Origin: Eubacteriales Family XIII. Incertae Sedis bacterium
GTDB taxonomy: Bacteria > Bacillota > Clostridia > Peptostreptococcales > Anaerovoracaceae
DNA length: 11,270 bases
Direction of reading: 5' to 3'
NCBI GenBank assembly: GCA_031269205.1
Contig: JAISZM010000055.1
Location: 1-11,270 of the forward strand
Both the position numbers and the translations under genes were made by a program. Below the pieces are notes generated by a model that was not told where the DNA came from, made no database searches, and saw only the letters and a list, made by a program, of their open reading frames with translations. Below, piece after piece: positions 1-7,309 of this stretch; position 1 is the stretch's first letter; every line of letters begins with the position of its first letter.

Positions 1-2
1 AC

Positions 3-446
3 GACGCGATGAGATCGTTCAAAGATATCTACGCCTGTGCGAACTGGATACAGAAGCACGTCTCGTATGAAACCGTCGTCGAAGACCCGCAGACGGCAGC
101 GGAGACGTTTCGCTCGGGCAGGGGGGACTGCGACGACCGAGCCTTGCTGTTCTGCTATATGGTGGAACGGTTGCTCCCGGGCATGAACCCGCGCATCGTG
201 GAGGGCTGGGCGGAGGACGGCAATTACCACGCGAATGTGGAACTGCTCACGGACGAGGGATGGTTGATGGTAGACCCCTCCGCCGACAGCGTCAGGTTCG
301 GGGTCTTCAATTTCCATCCCTTCGTGCCGTCGGGGGCAGTATCACCGCCGTTCAATATCACAGACGCGGACGGAAGAGCCGTAGCGAACGGTGGGATCGG
401 GATATCTTTCGGAAGCGGAACGGTGCGGGCGCTGAACGAAAGCTGA
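3..446 (+). CDS. Transglutaminase-like protein, C-terminal part (5' truncated by window edge)
   Basis: The frame is open to the left edge, so this is probably the end of a longer protein; the first ATG is at 9. Numbering from that ATG, the transglutaminase-like catalytic triad is visible: Cys41 in GRGDCDDRA, His74 in YHANVEL and Asp89 in VDPSAD. The preceding segment ANWIQKHVSYE fits the helix that normally leads into the Cys motif. In bacteria this fold occurs in cysteine proteases, peptidases and cross-linking enzymes, often secreted or membrane-bound; the substrate here cannot be told. Only the core remains, with about 50 residues after the Asp, so any signal peptide would lie outside the window. 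The gene runs convergently towards the large surface protein and ends 34 bp from it. A functional link to that wall protein is possible but not shown. The fold call is firm, the role open. Confidence 0.75.
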   Translation, partial: DAMRSFKDIYACANWIQKHVSYETVVEDPQTAAETFRSGRGDCDDRALLFCYMVERLLPGMNPRIVEGWAEDGNYHANVELLTDEGWLMVDPSADSVRFGVFNFHPFVPSGAVSPPFNITDADGRAVANGGIGISFGSGTVRALNES

Positions 447-457
447 GTGTCGCTTCA

Positions 458-492
458 GAGCGGCGCCGCATGGTCGCCTCTCAGAGGTTTTT
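458..492. terminator. Possible terminator between convergent genes
   Basis: An 8-bp stem with one mismatch pairs 458-465 (GAGCGGCG) with 475-482 (CGCCTCTC). It is followed on the + strand by AGAGG and then five T's at 488-492. The T run is offset from the stem by five bases, so this is a weak candidate for ending the transglutaminase-like transcript. The minus-strand gene ends inside this element at 481. Confidence 0.25.
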
Positions 493-3400
493 ACGTCTCA
501 TCCTCCGCAGCAGGAGCGCCGCGCAGACACCGGCTGCCAGCGAAATGGCGAGCACGATCTTGTAGAGCGCCACGTTCCGGTCGTCGCTTGTTTTGGGCTG
601 GTCTGAAGCCCGATCCTTGATCTTGTGCTTATCATATGACTTTACCGGTTTGTTCGCGATCAAATTGTTCGGCTTGTTCTTGGTCGGCGCTGCCGGTTGA
701 GTCGGATCCGTTATGCTGGGCGGACTCGTTTCGTCGGGCGGATTCGGTTTGTCCGGATCGGGCGTAACGGGCGGCTTCGGCGGATCCGGCGGTGTTGGCG
801 GTTCCGGCGGTTTCGGCGGGTCGGATGGCCCCGGAGGTTCCGGCGGGTCGGGTGGCCCCGGCGGGTCCGGCGGATCGGGAGGGCCGGGCGGATCGGGCGG
901 TCCCGGCGGCGCCGGCGGAGGTTTCTTTACGAATCCCGCGTTGAACTGGTAGGCGCCGTCCTCCTCGACGGAAAACACGTCGGTCGCCGCATCCTGGTTG
1001 AACTTGTTGGACGCGTCAGACGAGCCTTTGACAGGGGTGACGGTATAACCATCGGGAGTCTTTATTTTTATATAATAACCGCTACCGACCGGCACGTTCG
1101 GGAATTCATATCGCCCGTACTGATCCGTGACGCCGGTCTTCGCGGGCGCGTCGGCGCCGGTCTTCCACAACTCGACGGGCACGTCCTCGAACACGGATTC
1201 GCCATCGTCAAAGAGACCGTTCTCGTTCGCGTCGTCGAAGGCGATGCCCTGTATGCCGACCACGGCCAACAGCAGCCGGAAATTGAAGGAGACCCCGTAA
1301 TCCGACGGCCTGTACGGATTATGGATGTACTGGCCATATACCGCGTATGAAAACTTCTCGAACAGAATTTCCTTATCGGGTTTTATCGTCGGGTACCCGC
1401 TCAGCAGACTGTTCATCATCGCGTCGGTCTCCGAGGTGTGGTCGAGGTAGGAATTGTACAGAAGATAATCGTCCTTGGCCTCGTGCTCCGACAAACCCGC
1501 GGGAAGGGGATATTTGTCGCTGTCAAACGACATGACCAACGCATTGTCGTACAGATGATGGTTGGCGAGCGCGATCATCTTCTGGTCTTTTTCGATGAAT
1601 CTGATGTCGTTTCCGGCGTTGGCGAGGGACACGCCGGCATAGGTGGTGGAAAGGTCGACCGAGCCGAGCGGGAAATTGAAGCTCAACCCTCCGAAGATTT
1701 CCTGCGCCAAAACCTTGGTGGGAAGCTCCTCCAAGGTCTTGATGTCCGGATAATCTATCTGGTACATTTTCAAGAGCGCGTCATACAGTCCCATCCCCGT
1801 GATGTTCTCGAAGTTATAGAGGTACGCCGGGCCGGCTACCAGGATGTCCTTCGGATACTCCGAGGCGTATGTCTTGAAAAACTTTTCGATGGCGGCGTCG
1901 CCCCCGCCGGCCGAGGGACCGCCCGTACGAAGCAGGTGTTCGACCATCATCCTCCCCTCGTCAACCTCATAGCCGACGATGCGGTAGGTCACGTCGTTTT
2001 CGTCGTTGGCCACCATGAACTTGATGGTGGAAGCCCGGCCGGGATAATAAGAACCCACCCGCGTCAGGTATTCCTTCAAGGCGACGGATGAAGCCGCCCA
2101 CCCCCCGGGCGTTTCGTGAACCTTCAACCTCGGTATCTGCATGATGCGGGTGAACAGATTCGCCGGGGCGTCATAGTGCGCTTCGACGGTCACCGCCTCA
2201 ATCTCCGGGAGATTCTTCAGGGTTACGGTATTCGCGGTCTTGTTCACCTCGAATTCAAACGGGATGTCGGCGCAACCGTCAAAGGCGGCCTTCAAGCTAA
2301 CCGTTTGAGTTCCCTGCAACTTACTGAAGTCAATGACGACGAATTGTTTGTCCTTGGAGATGCTGATGTCACAGATGGCCGCGCTCGTCGCGTCCACCGC
2401 CTCCACCGTCGTCCCGGGAAGCAGGCCCGTCTGCTGCCTCCCACTCTGAATAATAGGAATCTTGGCGGACAGCGTGAGCGGTTGCAGATTGATGATAAAC
2501 GTCCACTGGATATCCCTGCCTCCGACCTCCGTGATCGTGTGGTATTGATCTTTCGGGGTCATCACGCCGCCGTTGTTATTCCAATCGCCGTTGGGGTTGT
2601 TTTCCCACGGCGCGTACAGCCCCTCGGCTCCATGGTGTCCCTGCGTCTTCAGCTCGTATGGGAACTTGAGGTTTTCCCGATTGACGTTCGTATCGCTGTC
2701 CTGCCCCGAGGTGACCGTCTTGTACTGTTCGAAGCCCACAGGCGGCGCTCCCATGGCGGGGTCGCTTTCCGTATAGATGAACACCTTTTTAAAAGGATTC
2801 CAGAGCTGCGACATGAGAGGCGTGCCGTCCAACGCGTCGTACATGACAAAGTCCCGGTGCTTGCTGTTAATGGTAACCGTAGACGTCTTGAACACGGGGA
2901 TCAGACTCCCCTGGTATTTGATCTTTTGCGGATGCTTTTCGAGCTTGATCCTTTTGCCGTAGCCGGCTCCCGCCGCCTCCTGCGCTACAATACCAGGTTC
3001 CGCGTTGAACGTGACCCATGACCCGTCGCGGTTGCGCTGGAACATGCCCGGAACCTTATACAGCGTGAAAGGAAGCGAGCCGGCGATCGTCGAGCTGTAG
3101 GACAGGACATATTCATACACCGCACCGTCCTCAATCCGGTCGCCGGGAATATGGTAACGTATGTAGTTTGGTATCGTGCTGTCATAGAGTGTGCCCATCC
3201 ACTCGGTATTGCTCGTAATCGCCTTGCCGTCGCTTTTGCGGAACGCGAAAATCGGCGTTATCACCGACTGCTTGGCCAGCAGTTTGATGGGGAACAGGAA
3301 TTCGAATCCCTCGGACGTAGCCGCCAGCTTGAGCGCCGCGGGCGTCGTCGCGTCTACCTCCGCGGCGGCGGGCGTCGTCGCGTCTCCTTCTATGGCCGCG

Positions 3401-3876
3401 GGCGTCGTCGCGTCCTCACCCGCGTCTTCCTCTATGGCCGCGGGCGTCGTCGCGTCTCCTTCTATGGCCGAGGGCGTCGTCGCGTCCTCATCCGCGTCTC
3501 CCTCTGCGGTCTCGGGCGTCTCCGCGTCCTCCGCGTCCTCCGCGCCGTCCTCGTCGCCCCGCTCTGTTACAGATTCGCCGCTTTCGCCTTCATCTTCATC
3601 CGCTGCGCCGTCGGCGCCGTCCGAGTCCGGCGGCGTCTTAGGCTCCGGCGTCCGCGGCTCTTTCCCGTCCGCGTCGCCCTGCCCGGCGCTTCCCTCGCCC
3701 TCTTCGATTGCGGCGGCGCTGGCGGCTACGGGGACGTCCGTCCCGCGGCGATCCGCGCCGAGACCCGCTGCGGGAACGAGAAGCCCGAATATCAACATAA
3801 GGGACAGCGCCAGCGCAATCCCGCCGCCCAAGCGCTTCATCGCGCTGAAATAACCTCTGCTATTCTTGTTTTTCAT
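481..3876 (-). CDS. Large cell-wall-anchored surface protein with SdrD-B-like domain
   Basis: A 1131-residue secreted protein. Residues 1-41 form a signal peptide: basic start, then a hydrophobic run ending near AAGLGA. Residues 45-130 are acidic and low in complexity. Residues 131-184 hold five copies of a DATTPAAIEG-type repeat. Residues about 190-870 form an ectodomain I do not recognise. Residues 873-983 resemble an SdrD-B/Cna-B-like beta-sandwich (FDDANENGLFDDGE, then TDQYGRYEFPNVPVG). Residues 984-1053 are a Pro-rich PPxPP stalk. The C-terminus has QPKTS at 1093-1097, a hydrophobic helix at about 1102-1123 and the tail RRMRRKNL, the layout of a sortase substrate with a non-canonical signal in place of LPXTG. 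Likely role: adhesin or structural wall protein (inference). The ATG at 3876 has only a weak ribosome site; a second in-frame ATG, residue 13, has AGAGG 13 nt upstream and would also leave a good signal peptide. No sortase gene is in the window. The gene appears monocistronic. Confidence 0.85.
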   Translation of the reverse strand: MKNKNSRGYFSAMKRLGGGIALALSLMLIFGLLVPAAGLGADRRGTDVPVAASAAAIEEGEGSAGQGDADGKEPRTPEPKTPPDSDGADGAADEDEGESGESVTERGDEDGAEDAEDAETPETAEGDADEDATTPSAIEGDATTPAAIEEDAGEDATTPAAIEGDATTPAAAEVDATTPAALKLAATSEGFEFLFPIKLLAKQSVITPIFAFRKSDGKAITSNTEWMGTLYDSTIPNYIRYHIPGDRIEDGAVYEYVLSYSSTIAGSLPFTLYKVPGMFQRNRDGSWVTFNAEPGIVAQEAAGAGYGKRIKLEKHPQKIKYQGSLIPVFKTSTVTINSKHRDFVMYDALDGTPLMSQLWNPFKKVFIYTESDPAMGAPPVGFEQYKTVTSGQDSDTNVNRENLKFPYELKTQGHHGAEGLYAPWENNPNGDWNNNGGVMTPKDQYHTITEVGGRDIQWTFIINLQPLTLSAKIPIIQSGRQQTGLLPGTTVEAVDATSAAICDISISKDKQFVVIDFSKLQGTQTVSLKAAFDGCADIPFEFEVNKTANTVTLKNLPEIEAVTVEAHYDAPANLFTRIMQIPRLKVHETPGGWAASSVALKEYLTRVGSYYPGRASTIKFMVANDENDVTYRIVGYEVDEGRMMVEHLLRTGGPSAGGGDAAIEKFFKTYASEYPKDILVAGPAYLYNFENITGMGLYDALLKMYQIDYPDIKTLEELPTKVLAQEIFGGLSFNFPLGSVDLSTTYAGVSLANAGNDIRFIEKDQKMIALANHHLYDNALVMSFDSDKYPLPAGLSEHEAKDDYLLYNSYLDHTSETDAMMNSLLSGYPTIKPDKEILFEKFSYAVYGQYIHNPYRPSDYGVSFNFRLLLAVVGIQGIAFDDANENGLFDDGESVFEDVPVELWKTGADAPAKTGVTDQYGRYEFPNVPVGSGYYIKIKTPDGYTVTPVKGSSDASNKFNQDAATDVFSVEEDGAYQFNAGFVKKPPPAPPGPPDPPGPPDPPDPPGPPDPPEPPGPSDPPKPPEPPTPPDPPKPPVTPDPDKPNPPDETSPPSITDPTQPAAPTKNKPNNLIANKPVKSYDKHKIKDRASDQPKTSDDRNVALYKIVLAISLAAGVCAALLLRRMRRKNL
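718..927 (-). repeat. Proline-rich stalk-coding repeat
   Basis: A run of degenerate 9-bp units encodes residues 984-1053 of the surface protein (PPGPPDPP, PPEPPGPS, PPKPPEPP types). Pro-rich spacers usually lift a ligand-binding part through the peptidoglycan. The low-complexity DNA also creates a long Gly/Ser frame on the opposite strand, which is a shadow. Confidence 0.8.
3325..3486 (-). repeat. Imperfect 30-bp tandem repeats coding DATTPAAIEG
   Basis: Five copies of a roughly 10-residue unit (DATTPSAIEG, DATTPAAIEE plus DAGE, DATTPAAIEG, DATTPAAAEV, DATTPAALKL) at residues 131-184 of the surface protein. The DNA copies are close to identical, with one copy enlarged by 12 bp. This is consistent with recent expansion by slippage or unequal recombination. 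The unit is rich in Thr, so it could be an O-glycosylated stalk (inference). Confidence 0.8.
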
Positions 3877-3935
3877 GGCATTTGACCGACTTTCCGTGTG
3901 AGTTATTATCGCTAACGGTCAAACCCCTATAACAA

Positions 3936-3964
3936 AGCCTATCGCGCATGAACGCGCAAGTCAA
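3936..3964 (-). promoter_or_regulatory. Putative promoter of the surface-protein gene
   Basis: On the minus strand TTGACT (3964-3959) is followed by a 17-bp spacer and TAGGCT (3941-3936), leaving about 60 bp of leader before the ATG at 3876. The -35 matches the sigma-70/SigA consensus at five of six positions; the -10 is weaker. The spacer holds TGCGCG twice, four bases apart, which could be a regulator contact. Confidence 0.45.
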
Positions 3965-4034
3965 TAAACAAATACAACATTTCCATAATGTCGTATTGTG
4001 GAACGATATATGCGATTTGAATATGCGAAATCGG

Positions 4035-4049
4035 GGCGCTATAAGCGCC
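4035..4049. repeat. Perfect 6-bp stem hairpin GGCGCT-ATA-AGCGCC
   Basis: Perfect inverted repeat with a 3-nt loop, about 140 bp after the stop of the MccA-like gene. It could act as a terminator or 3'-end stabiliser for that operon; no U-tract follows on the minus strand. Confidence 0.5.
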
Positions 4050-4079
4050 GTATGTCGCCGCCGCCGGGCGCGATACGAC

Positions 4080-4107
4080 TCACCCGATCGTCACGATCGC
4101 GCGGTGA
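4080..4107. repeat. Hairpin with CGATCG arms
   Basis: TCACC plus CGATCG (4080-4090), loop TCA (4091-4093), CGATCG (4094-4099), a 3-nt bulge CGC, then GGTGA (4103-4107): an 11-bp stem broken by one bulge. No T run follows, so it is either a non-canonical transcript end, an extragenic palindrome, or a protein site. Confidence 0.5.
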
Positions 4108-4135
4108 TACGGCGTCGCCGCGCCCCCGTTCATTG

Positions 4136-4190
4136 CCCCGGCGTCTGTCACCCCGACGCCTGTGACCCCGACGCCTGTGACCGCGGCGCC
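4136..4190. repeat. 15-bp tandem repeat after the MccA-like gene
   Basis: Units at 4136-4150, 4151-4165 and 4166-4180 plus a partial 10-bp unit at 4181-4190. The second and third (CCCCGACGCCTGTGA) are identical and the first differs at three positions. The block begins right at the stop codon of the MccA-like gene. GGCGTC (4140-4145) and GACGCC (4155-4160) can also pair as a 6-bp stem. Confidence 0.65.
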
Positions 4191-5107
4191 TAAATATATA
4201 AATTCTTGCTGAAATACCGATCGCCGCGATCGGGAAGCACTACAACGATGTTACCCTCTCTGTAATCATTCCGCTCGATGAAAATTCTTGCGGCGGCGAT
4301 TGCCGCTCCGGATGATGAACCGGCGATGATCCCTTCGCGGGCCGCCAACTCCCGCGCGGCCGGAAACGCGTCGTCGTCTGTTATCTTGACGACCTCGTCG
4401 ACGAGTGAGACATCCATCGTGTCGGCGATGAATTCACCGCCGATGCCTTCAAGCTCGTAGTCGCCGTGTTCGCCGCCGCCGATGATAGAACCGACCGGAT
4501 CAGCGAGAACCGCATACAGCCTCGGAATCCGTTCCTTGAGATACCGAGCCGTCCCGGAGAACGTGCCGCCGCTTCCGGCGCCTGCGACGAAGACATCCAC
4601 CTTTCCTTCGGTATCCCGAAATATCTCCGGGCCTGTAGCGTCATAGTGCGCGCCGGGGTTTGCCTCGTCCGTGAACTGTTCGAGCGTAATCGCTCCAGGA
4701 GTTTTTGCCAATAGCTCCTCCGCCTTCTTGTTCGCTTCGAGCATTCCGCCCGCCCGCTTCGTGTTCACTATCTCCGCGCCGAACGCTCGCAACAGCGTCT
4801 GTTTTTCTTCCGAAAACTTGTCCGGCACGACGAATATTATCTTGTATCCTCTCTTCAACGACGCGAACGCGACGCCCAGCCCCGTATTGCCCGCCGTCGC
4901 GCATATGATGGTTCCTCCCGGTTTGAGATCCCCTCTCTTTTCCGCCGCCTCGATCATCGTAAGCCCTATCCTGTCCTTGACGCTGCCCGAAGGGTTCCAG
5001 AGTTCAAGTTTGGCGTACACGTTCACCGTTTCGGGAAAGCCGAAATTACCGAGTCGCACCAACGGGGTGTTACCTATCAGTGCTTCCATTGAGTTATAAA
5101 GCGCCAT
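4190..5107 (-). CDS. mccA: CBS/cysteine synthase family PLP enzyme (MccA-like O-acetylserine-dependent cystathionine beta-synthase)
   Basis: A 305-residue fold-type II PLP enzyme, full length for CysK/CBS catalytic domains. Lys44 in NPSGSVKDRIG is the Schiff-base lysine. ATAGNTGLG (about 70-78) is the substrate and PLP loop, and GAGSGGTFSG binds the phosphate. VPDKFSEEKQ, the TDEANPGAHY segment and EGIGGEFI resemble cystathionine beta-synthases and B. subtilis MccA more than classical CysK, which has a different asparagine-loop context. Expected reaction: activated serine plus homocysteine to cystathionine, or plus sulfide to cysteine, in the cytoplasm. It is the last gene of the operon, 65 bp after the MccB/MetB-like gene, which is the B. 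subtilis mccA/mccB pairing in reversed order. The ATG at 5107 has AAAGGA about 7 nt upstream. There is no C-terminal CBS regulatory domain. Family is certain; MccA over CysK is a motif-based preference. Confidence 0.88.
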   Translation of the reverse strand: MALYNSMEALIGNTPLVRLGNFGFPETVNVYAKLELWNPSGSVKDRIGLTMIEAAEKRGDLKPGGTIICATAGNTGLGVAFASLKRGYKIIFVVPDKFSEEKQTLLRAFGAEIVNTKRAGGMLEANKKAEELLAKTPGAITLEQFTDEANPGAHYDATGPEIFRDTEGKVDVFVAGAGSGGTFSGTARYLKERIPRLYAVLADPVGSIIGGGEHGDYELEGIGGEFIADTMDVSLVDEVVKITDDDAFPAARELAAREGIIAGSSSGAAIAAARIFIERNDYREGNIVVVLPDRGDRYFSKNLYI

Positions 5108-5172
5108 TATTATTCCTTTCTCTTTCTATCTATATCGCCCAGCGGATTGCGAACCTTGTCGCGAAGCGGTCG

Positions 5173-6330
5173 TCATCCGGACGAGGCGTCTATAGCGGCG
5201 GCGATATCCTCTATGAGGTCGTCCACATGCTCGATTCCTACGGACAGACGCACGAGTGCGTCCGTGATGCCCACCTTTTCACGTATGTCTATCGGTATCG
5301 AAGCGTGCGTCATTGAGGCCGGGTGACAGACGAGCGATTCGACACCGCCGAGGCTCTCCGCGAGATCGATCAGACGAAGCCCCGTGAAGAATTTCGCGAC
5401 ATCACGTCCTTCGTCGAGTTCGAACGTGACGATCGCGCCACCCGAAGTCGCTTGCGCGCGATGTATCTCGTAGCCCTCCGCCGTCGGAAGACCCGGATAG
5501 AAGAGGCGTTTTACGGCGGGATGGCTCTGGAGATACAGCGCGATCTTCTCGGCGTTTTCCGCGTGGCGCTCCATGCGGACGCCGAGCGTCTTGATGCTGC
5601 GTATGAGCAGAAACGAATCGAAGGGCTGCTGTATGCCCCCCGTCGCGTTCTGTATAAAATGAAGACGGTCCGCGAGTTCGGGGGTGTTCACGACGACGAG
5701 ACCGGCAATCACGTCGCTGTGGCCACCGAGGTATTTGGTCGCGGAGTGCAGGGCGATGTCAGCGCCCAACTCGATGGGACGCTGAAAATACGGCGTCATG
5801 AAGGTGTTGTCCACTATCAGCAATGTGTTGTTCCGTTTTGCGACCTCCGCGAGAGCGCGGATATCGACGACGGTGAGCAAGGGGTTGGCGGGAGACTCTA
5901 TGAGGATGGCTCTCACGTCATTCGTCAGCGCCGCTTCGAACGCCTCTATGCGGTCGCTGGCGACGATGTCATACCCGATCCCGAAACGCCGGAACACCTT
6001 GTCGAGCACGCGGAAGGTGCCGCCGTACACGTTGCTCGAGATCAGCACGCGGTCGCCGGCCGAAAACAGTGAGAACACGGCGGTGATTGCCGCCATGCCC
6101 GACGCGAACGCGAAGCCCGCGTACCCGTTCTCGAGTTCCGCTATCAGCGCTTCAAGCGCCTCGCGCGTCGGGTTGCCCGTGCGCGAATACTCGTATCCGC
6201 GGTCTTGGCCGAGCGCGTCCTGCTTGTAGGTTGACGTCAGAAAAATTGGCGTGTTCACCGCTCCCGTGTGGGAATCCCCGTATATCCCTCCGTGGATAAG
6301 CGCGGTTTCGACGTGTTTGTATTCAGCCAT
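5173..6330 (-). CDS. mccB: Cys/Met metabolism PLP enzyme: cystathionine gamma-lyase or gamma-synthase (MccB/MetB family)
   Basis: A 385-residue fold-type I PLP enzyme of normal family length. YEYSRTGNPTR (46-56) carries the Tyr and Arg that reach the neighbouring subunit's PLP phosphate. ASGMAA (76-81) is the phosphate loop, and Asp174 (VDNTF) contacts the pyridine nitrogen. Lys199 in SATKYLGGHSD is the Schiff-base lysine. The C-terminal block SLGGVESLVCHPASMTHA and RLSVGIE is typical of gamma-lyases and gamma-synthases. At the position where human gamma-lyase has Glu and E. coli gamma-synthase has Ser, this protein has Cys335, so the reaction cannot be read off: cystathionine cleavage to cysteine, homocysteine desulfhydration, or gamma-synthase/thiol transfer. 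It is shorter than the usual O-acetylhomoserine sulfhydrylases. The ATG at 6330 has GGAAGG 8 nt upstream. It lies 78 bp after the NifH-like gene and 65 bp before the MccA-like gene, so a transsulfuration pair is likely. Confidence 0.88.
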   Translation of the reverse strand: MAEYKHVETALIHGGIYGDSHTGAVNTPIFLTSTYKQDALGQDRGYEYSRTGNPTREALEALIAELENGYAGFAFASGMAAITAVFSLFSAGDRVLISSNVYGGTFRVLDKVFRRFGIGYDIVASDRIEAFEAALTNDVRAILIESPANPLLTVVDIRALAEVAKRNNTLLIVDNTFMTPYFQRPIELGADIALHSATKYLGGHSDVIAGLVVVNTPELADRLHFIQNATGGIQQPFDSFLLIRSIKTLGVRMERHAENAEKIALYLQSHPAVKRLFYPGLPTAEGYEIHRAQATSGGAIVTFELDEGRDVAKFFTGLRLIDLAESLGGVESLVCHPASMTHASIPIDIREKVGITDALVRLSVGIEHVDDLIEDIAAAIDASSG

Positions 6331-6408
6331 GTGCAGAACCTTCCTTTCGAGATATACCAGGGCGACTTTCTTGTTTTACCCGGAGCGATCTGGCCTGTTT
6401 ACCTGACC

Positions 6409-7284
6409 TCAGATGCCGGCCGCGGCTGCCCGCACCTCCCCGCTCTCTATCGCGAGAATCTGATCGGCCCATTCCGCGGCCCAGTCGCGCAGTTCGTGTG
6501 AGTCGAGCGGCTGCGGTGTGTCGGACTCCGTGTGCGCCTCGACGCGTCGCGCGAGTTCTCGGTATATCTCCGCTTGCTTTGAATCCGGCGCGCCCTCGAT
6601 CGTCGTTTTACCCGAAAGCTCGCTCTGCGTTACCGTGATCGAGCGCGGAACGTACTGCATGACCTGGGTCTTCGTCCGCGCGACAAAGTCGTCGATGATG
6701 GCCTTCTGATAGTCCGAGGTGATCGAGTTGGCGATGACGCCGCCGAGCAGCGCCCCGCCCCTTTTCGAATACTGTTTGATCCCCTTGAACAGATTGTTTG
6801 CGGCGTAGATCGCCATAAAATCCGACGACGATACGGTGAATACATGCTCCGCTATTCCCTCCCTGATAGGGACGGCGAAACCACCGCATACGACGTCCCC
6901 GAGTACATCGTATATCACGTAATCGAGTTCCAGCTCATCAAAGACTTTCTGCTGTTTCAGCAACTGCACGGCCGTGATGATGCCCCTGCCCGCGCAGCCT
7001 ACACCGGGCGCCGGTCCCCCGGCCTCAACGCAGTATATCCCGTTGTATCCCTCAAAGATCGCGTCGCGCGCTTCCACCGTGCCCTTCTCGCGCAGCAGAT
7101 CGAGGACGGTCGGTATGTACGAGCCGTCCCGCAGCGTATTCGTTGAATCCGCCTTCGGGTCACAGCCGAACTGCATGACCTTGTAACCCATATCGGAAAG
7201 CGCCGCGCTGAGATTCGACGTCGTCGTCGACTTCCCTATGCCCCCTTTCCCGTACACCGCTATCTGTTTGATTTTTTTGCTCAC
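6409..7284 (-). CDS. NifH-type nitrogenase-like iron protein (P-loop ATPase reductase)
   Basis: A 291-residue NifH homologue. Seen: P-loop GKGGIGKST (12-20), GCDPKADST (40-48), Cys97 in GVGCAGRG and Cys133 in YDVLGDVVCGGFA. The two cysteines would hold one Fe4S4 cluster between the subunits of the homodimer. Arg100, the ADP-ribosylation position of classical NifH, is kept. The protein transfers electrons with ATP hydrolysis to a DK-type catalytic partner, and NifH also acts in cofactor maturation. The C-terminus is extended, with WAAEWADQIL followed by GEVR, a tail I associate with nitrogenase-like, non-canonical NifH groups. The start is GTG at 7284, supported by AGGAG 6 nt upstream (7291-7295). 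It lies 25 bp after the NifX-type gene and before the MccB-like gene. No nifD or nifK follows. Family is firm; nitrogen fixation is not supported by this context. Confidence 0.9.
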   Translation of the reverse strand: MSKKIKQIAVYGKGGIGKSTTTSNLSAALSDMGYKVMQFGCDPKADSTNTLRDGSYIPTVLDLLREKGTVEARDAIFEGYNGIYCVEAGGPAPGVGCAGRGIITAVQLLKQQKVFDELELDYVIYDVLGDVVCGGFAVPIREGIAEHVFTVSSSDFMAIYAANNLFKGIKQYSKRGGALLGGVIANSITSDYQKAIIDDFVARTKTQVMQYVPRSITVTQSELSGKTTIEGAPDSKQAEIYRELARRVEAHTESDTPQPLDSHELRDWAAEWADQILAIESGEVRAAAAGI

Positions 7285-7309
7285 TCCTGTCTCCTCTCAT
7301 CTCATGTCG

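Larger units (their letters stand above)
3877..4189. other. Intergenic region, 313 bp: promoter, hairpins and tandem repeat
   Basis: The half next to the surface gene is AT-rich and holds its promoter. From about 4030 the composition changes to GC-rich and structured: a hairpin at 4035-4049, another at 4080-4107, and a 15-bp tandem repeat at 4136-4190. I see no convincing gene. An 81-codon + strand frame from 3948 has no ribosome site and composition like random GC-rich DNA. One or both hairpins may end the six-gene operon, though neither is followed by a T run on the minus strand. Confidence 0.6.

Noticed and set aside
477..487. CCTCTCAGAGG followed by T's as a terminator hairpin
   Set aside because: The inverted repeat leaves a one-base loop and overlaps the stop codon of the surface gene; it cannot fold as drawn. 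The weaker 458-482 stem is listed instead.
2116..3021. Long + strand open frame opposite the surface-protein gene (also 697-1350, 1438-2091 and 3151-3885)
   Set aside because: These are antisense shadows of the GC-rich 1131-codon gene. They show no domain, are Arg-rich or low in complexity, and lack ribosome sites.
4136..4190. CRISPR array
   Set aside because: The 15-bp units are directly adjacent with no spacers, are too short for CRISPR repeats, and no cas gene is present.
3948..4193. 81-codon + strand frame with a Cys/Asp repeat (CDPDACD)
   Set aside because: The repeat is an in-frame reading of the 15-bp DNA repeat; there is no ribosome site and no domain. The region is better read as structured intergenic DNA.
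5323..6072. 249-codon + strand frame opposite the MccB/MetB-like gene
   Set aside because: A shadow of a clearly real PLP enzyme on the minus strand; its Arg/Glu/Val-rich composition is typical of a complementary reading.
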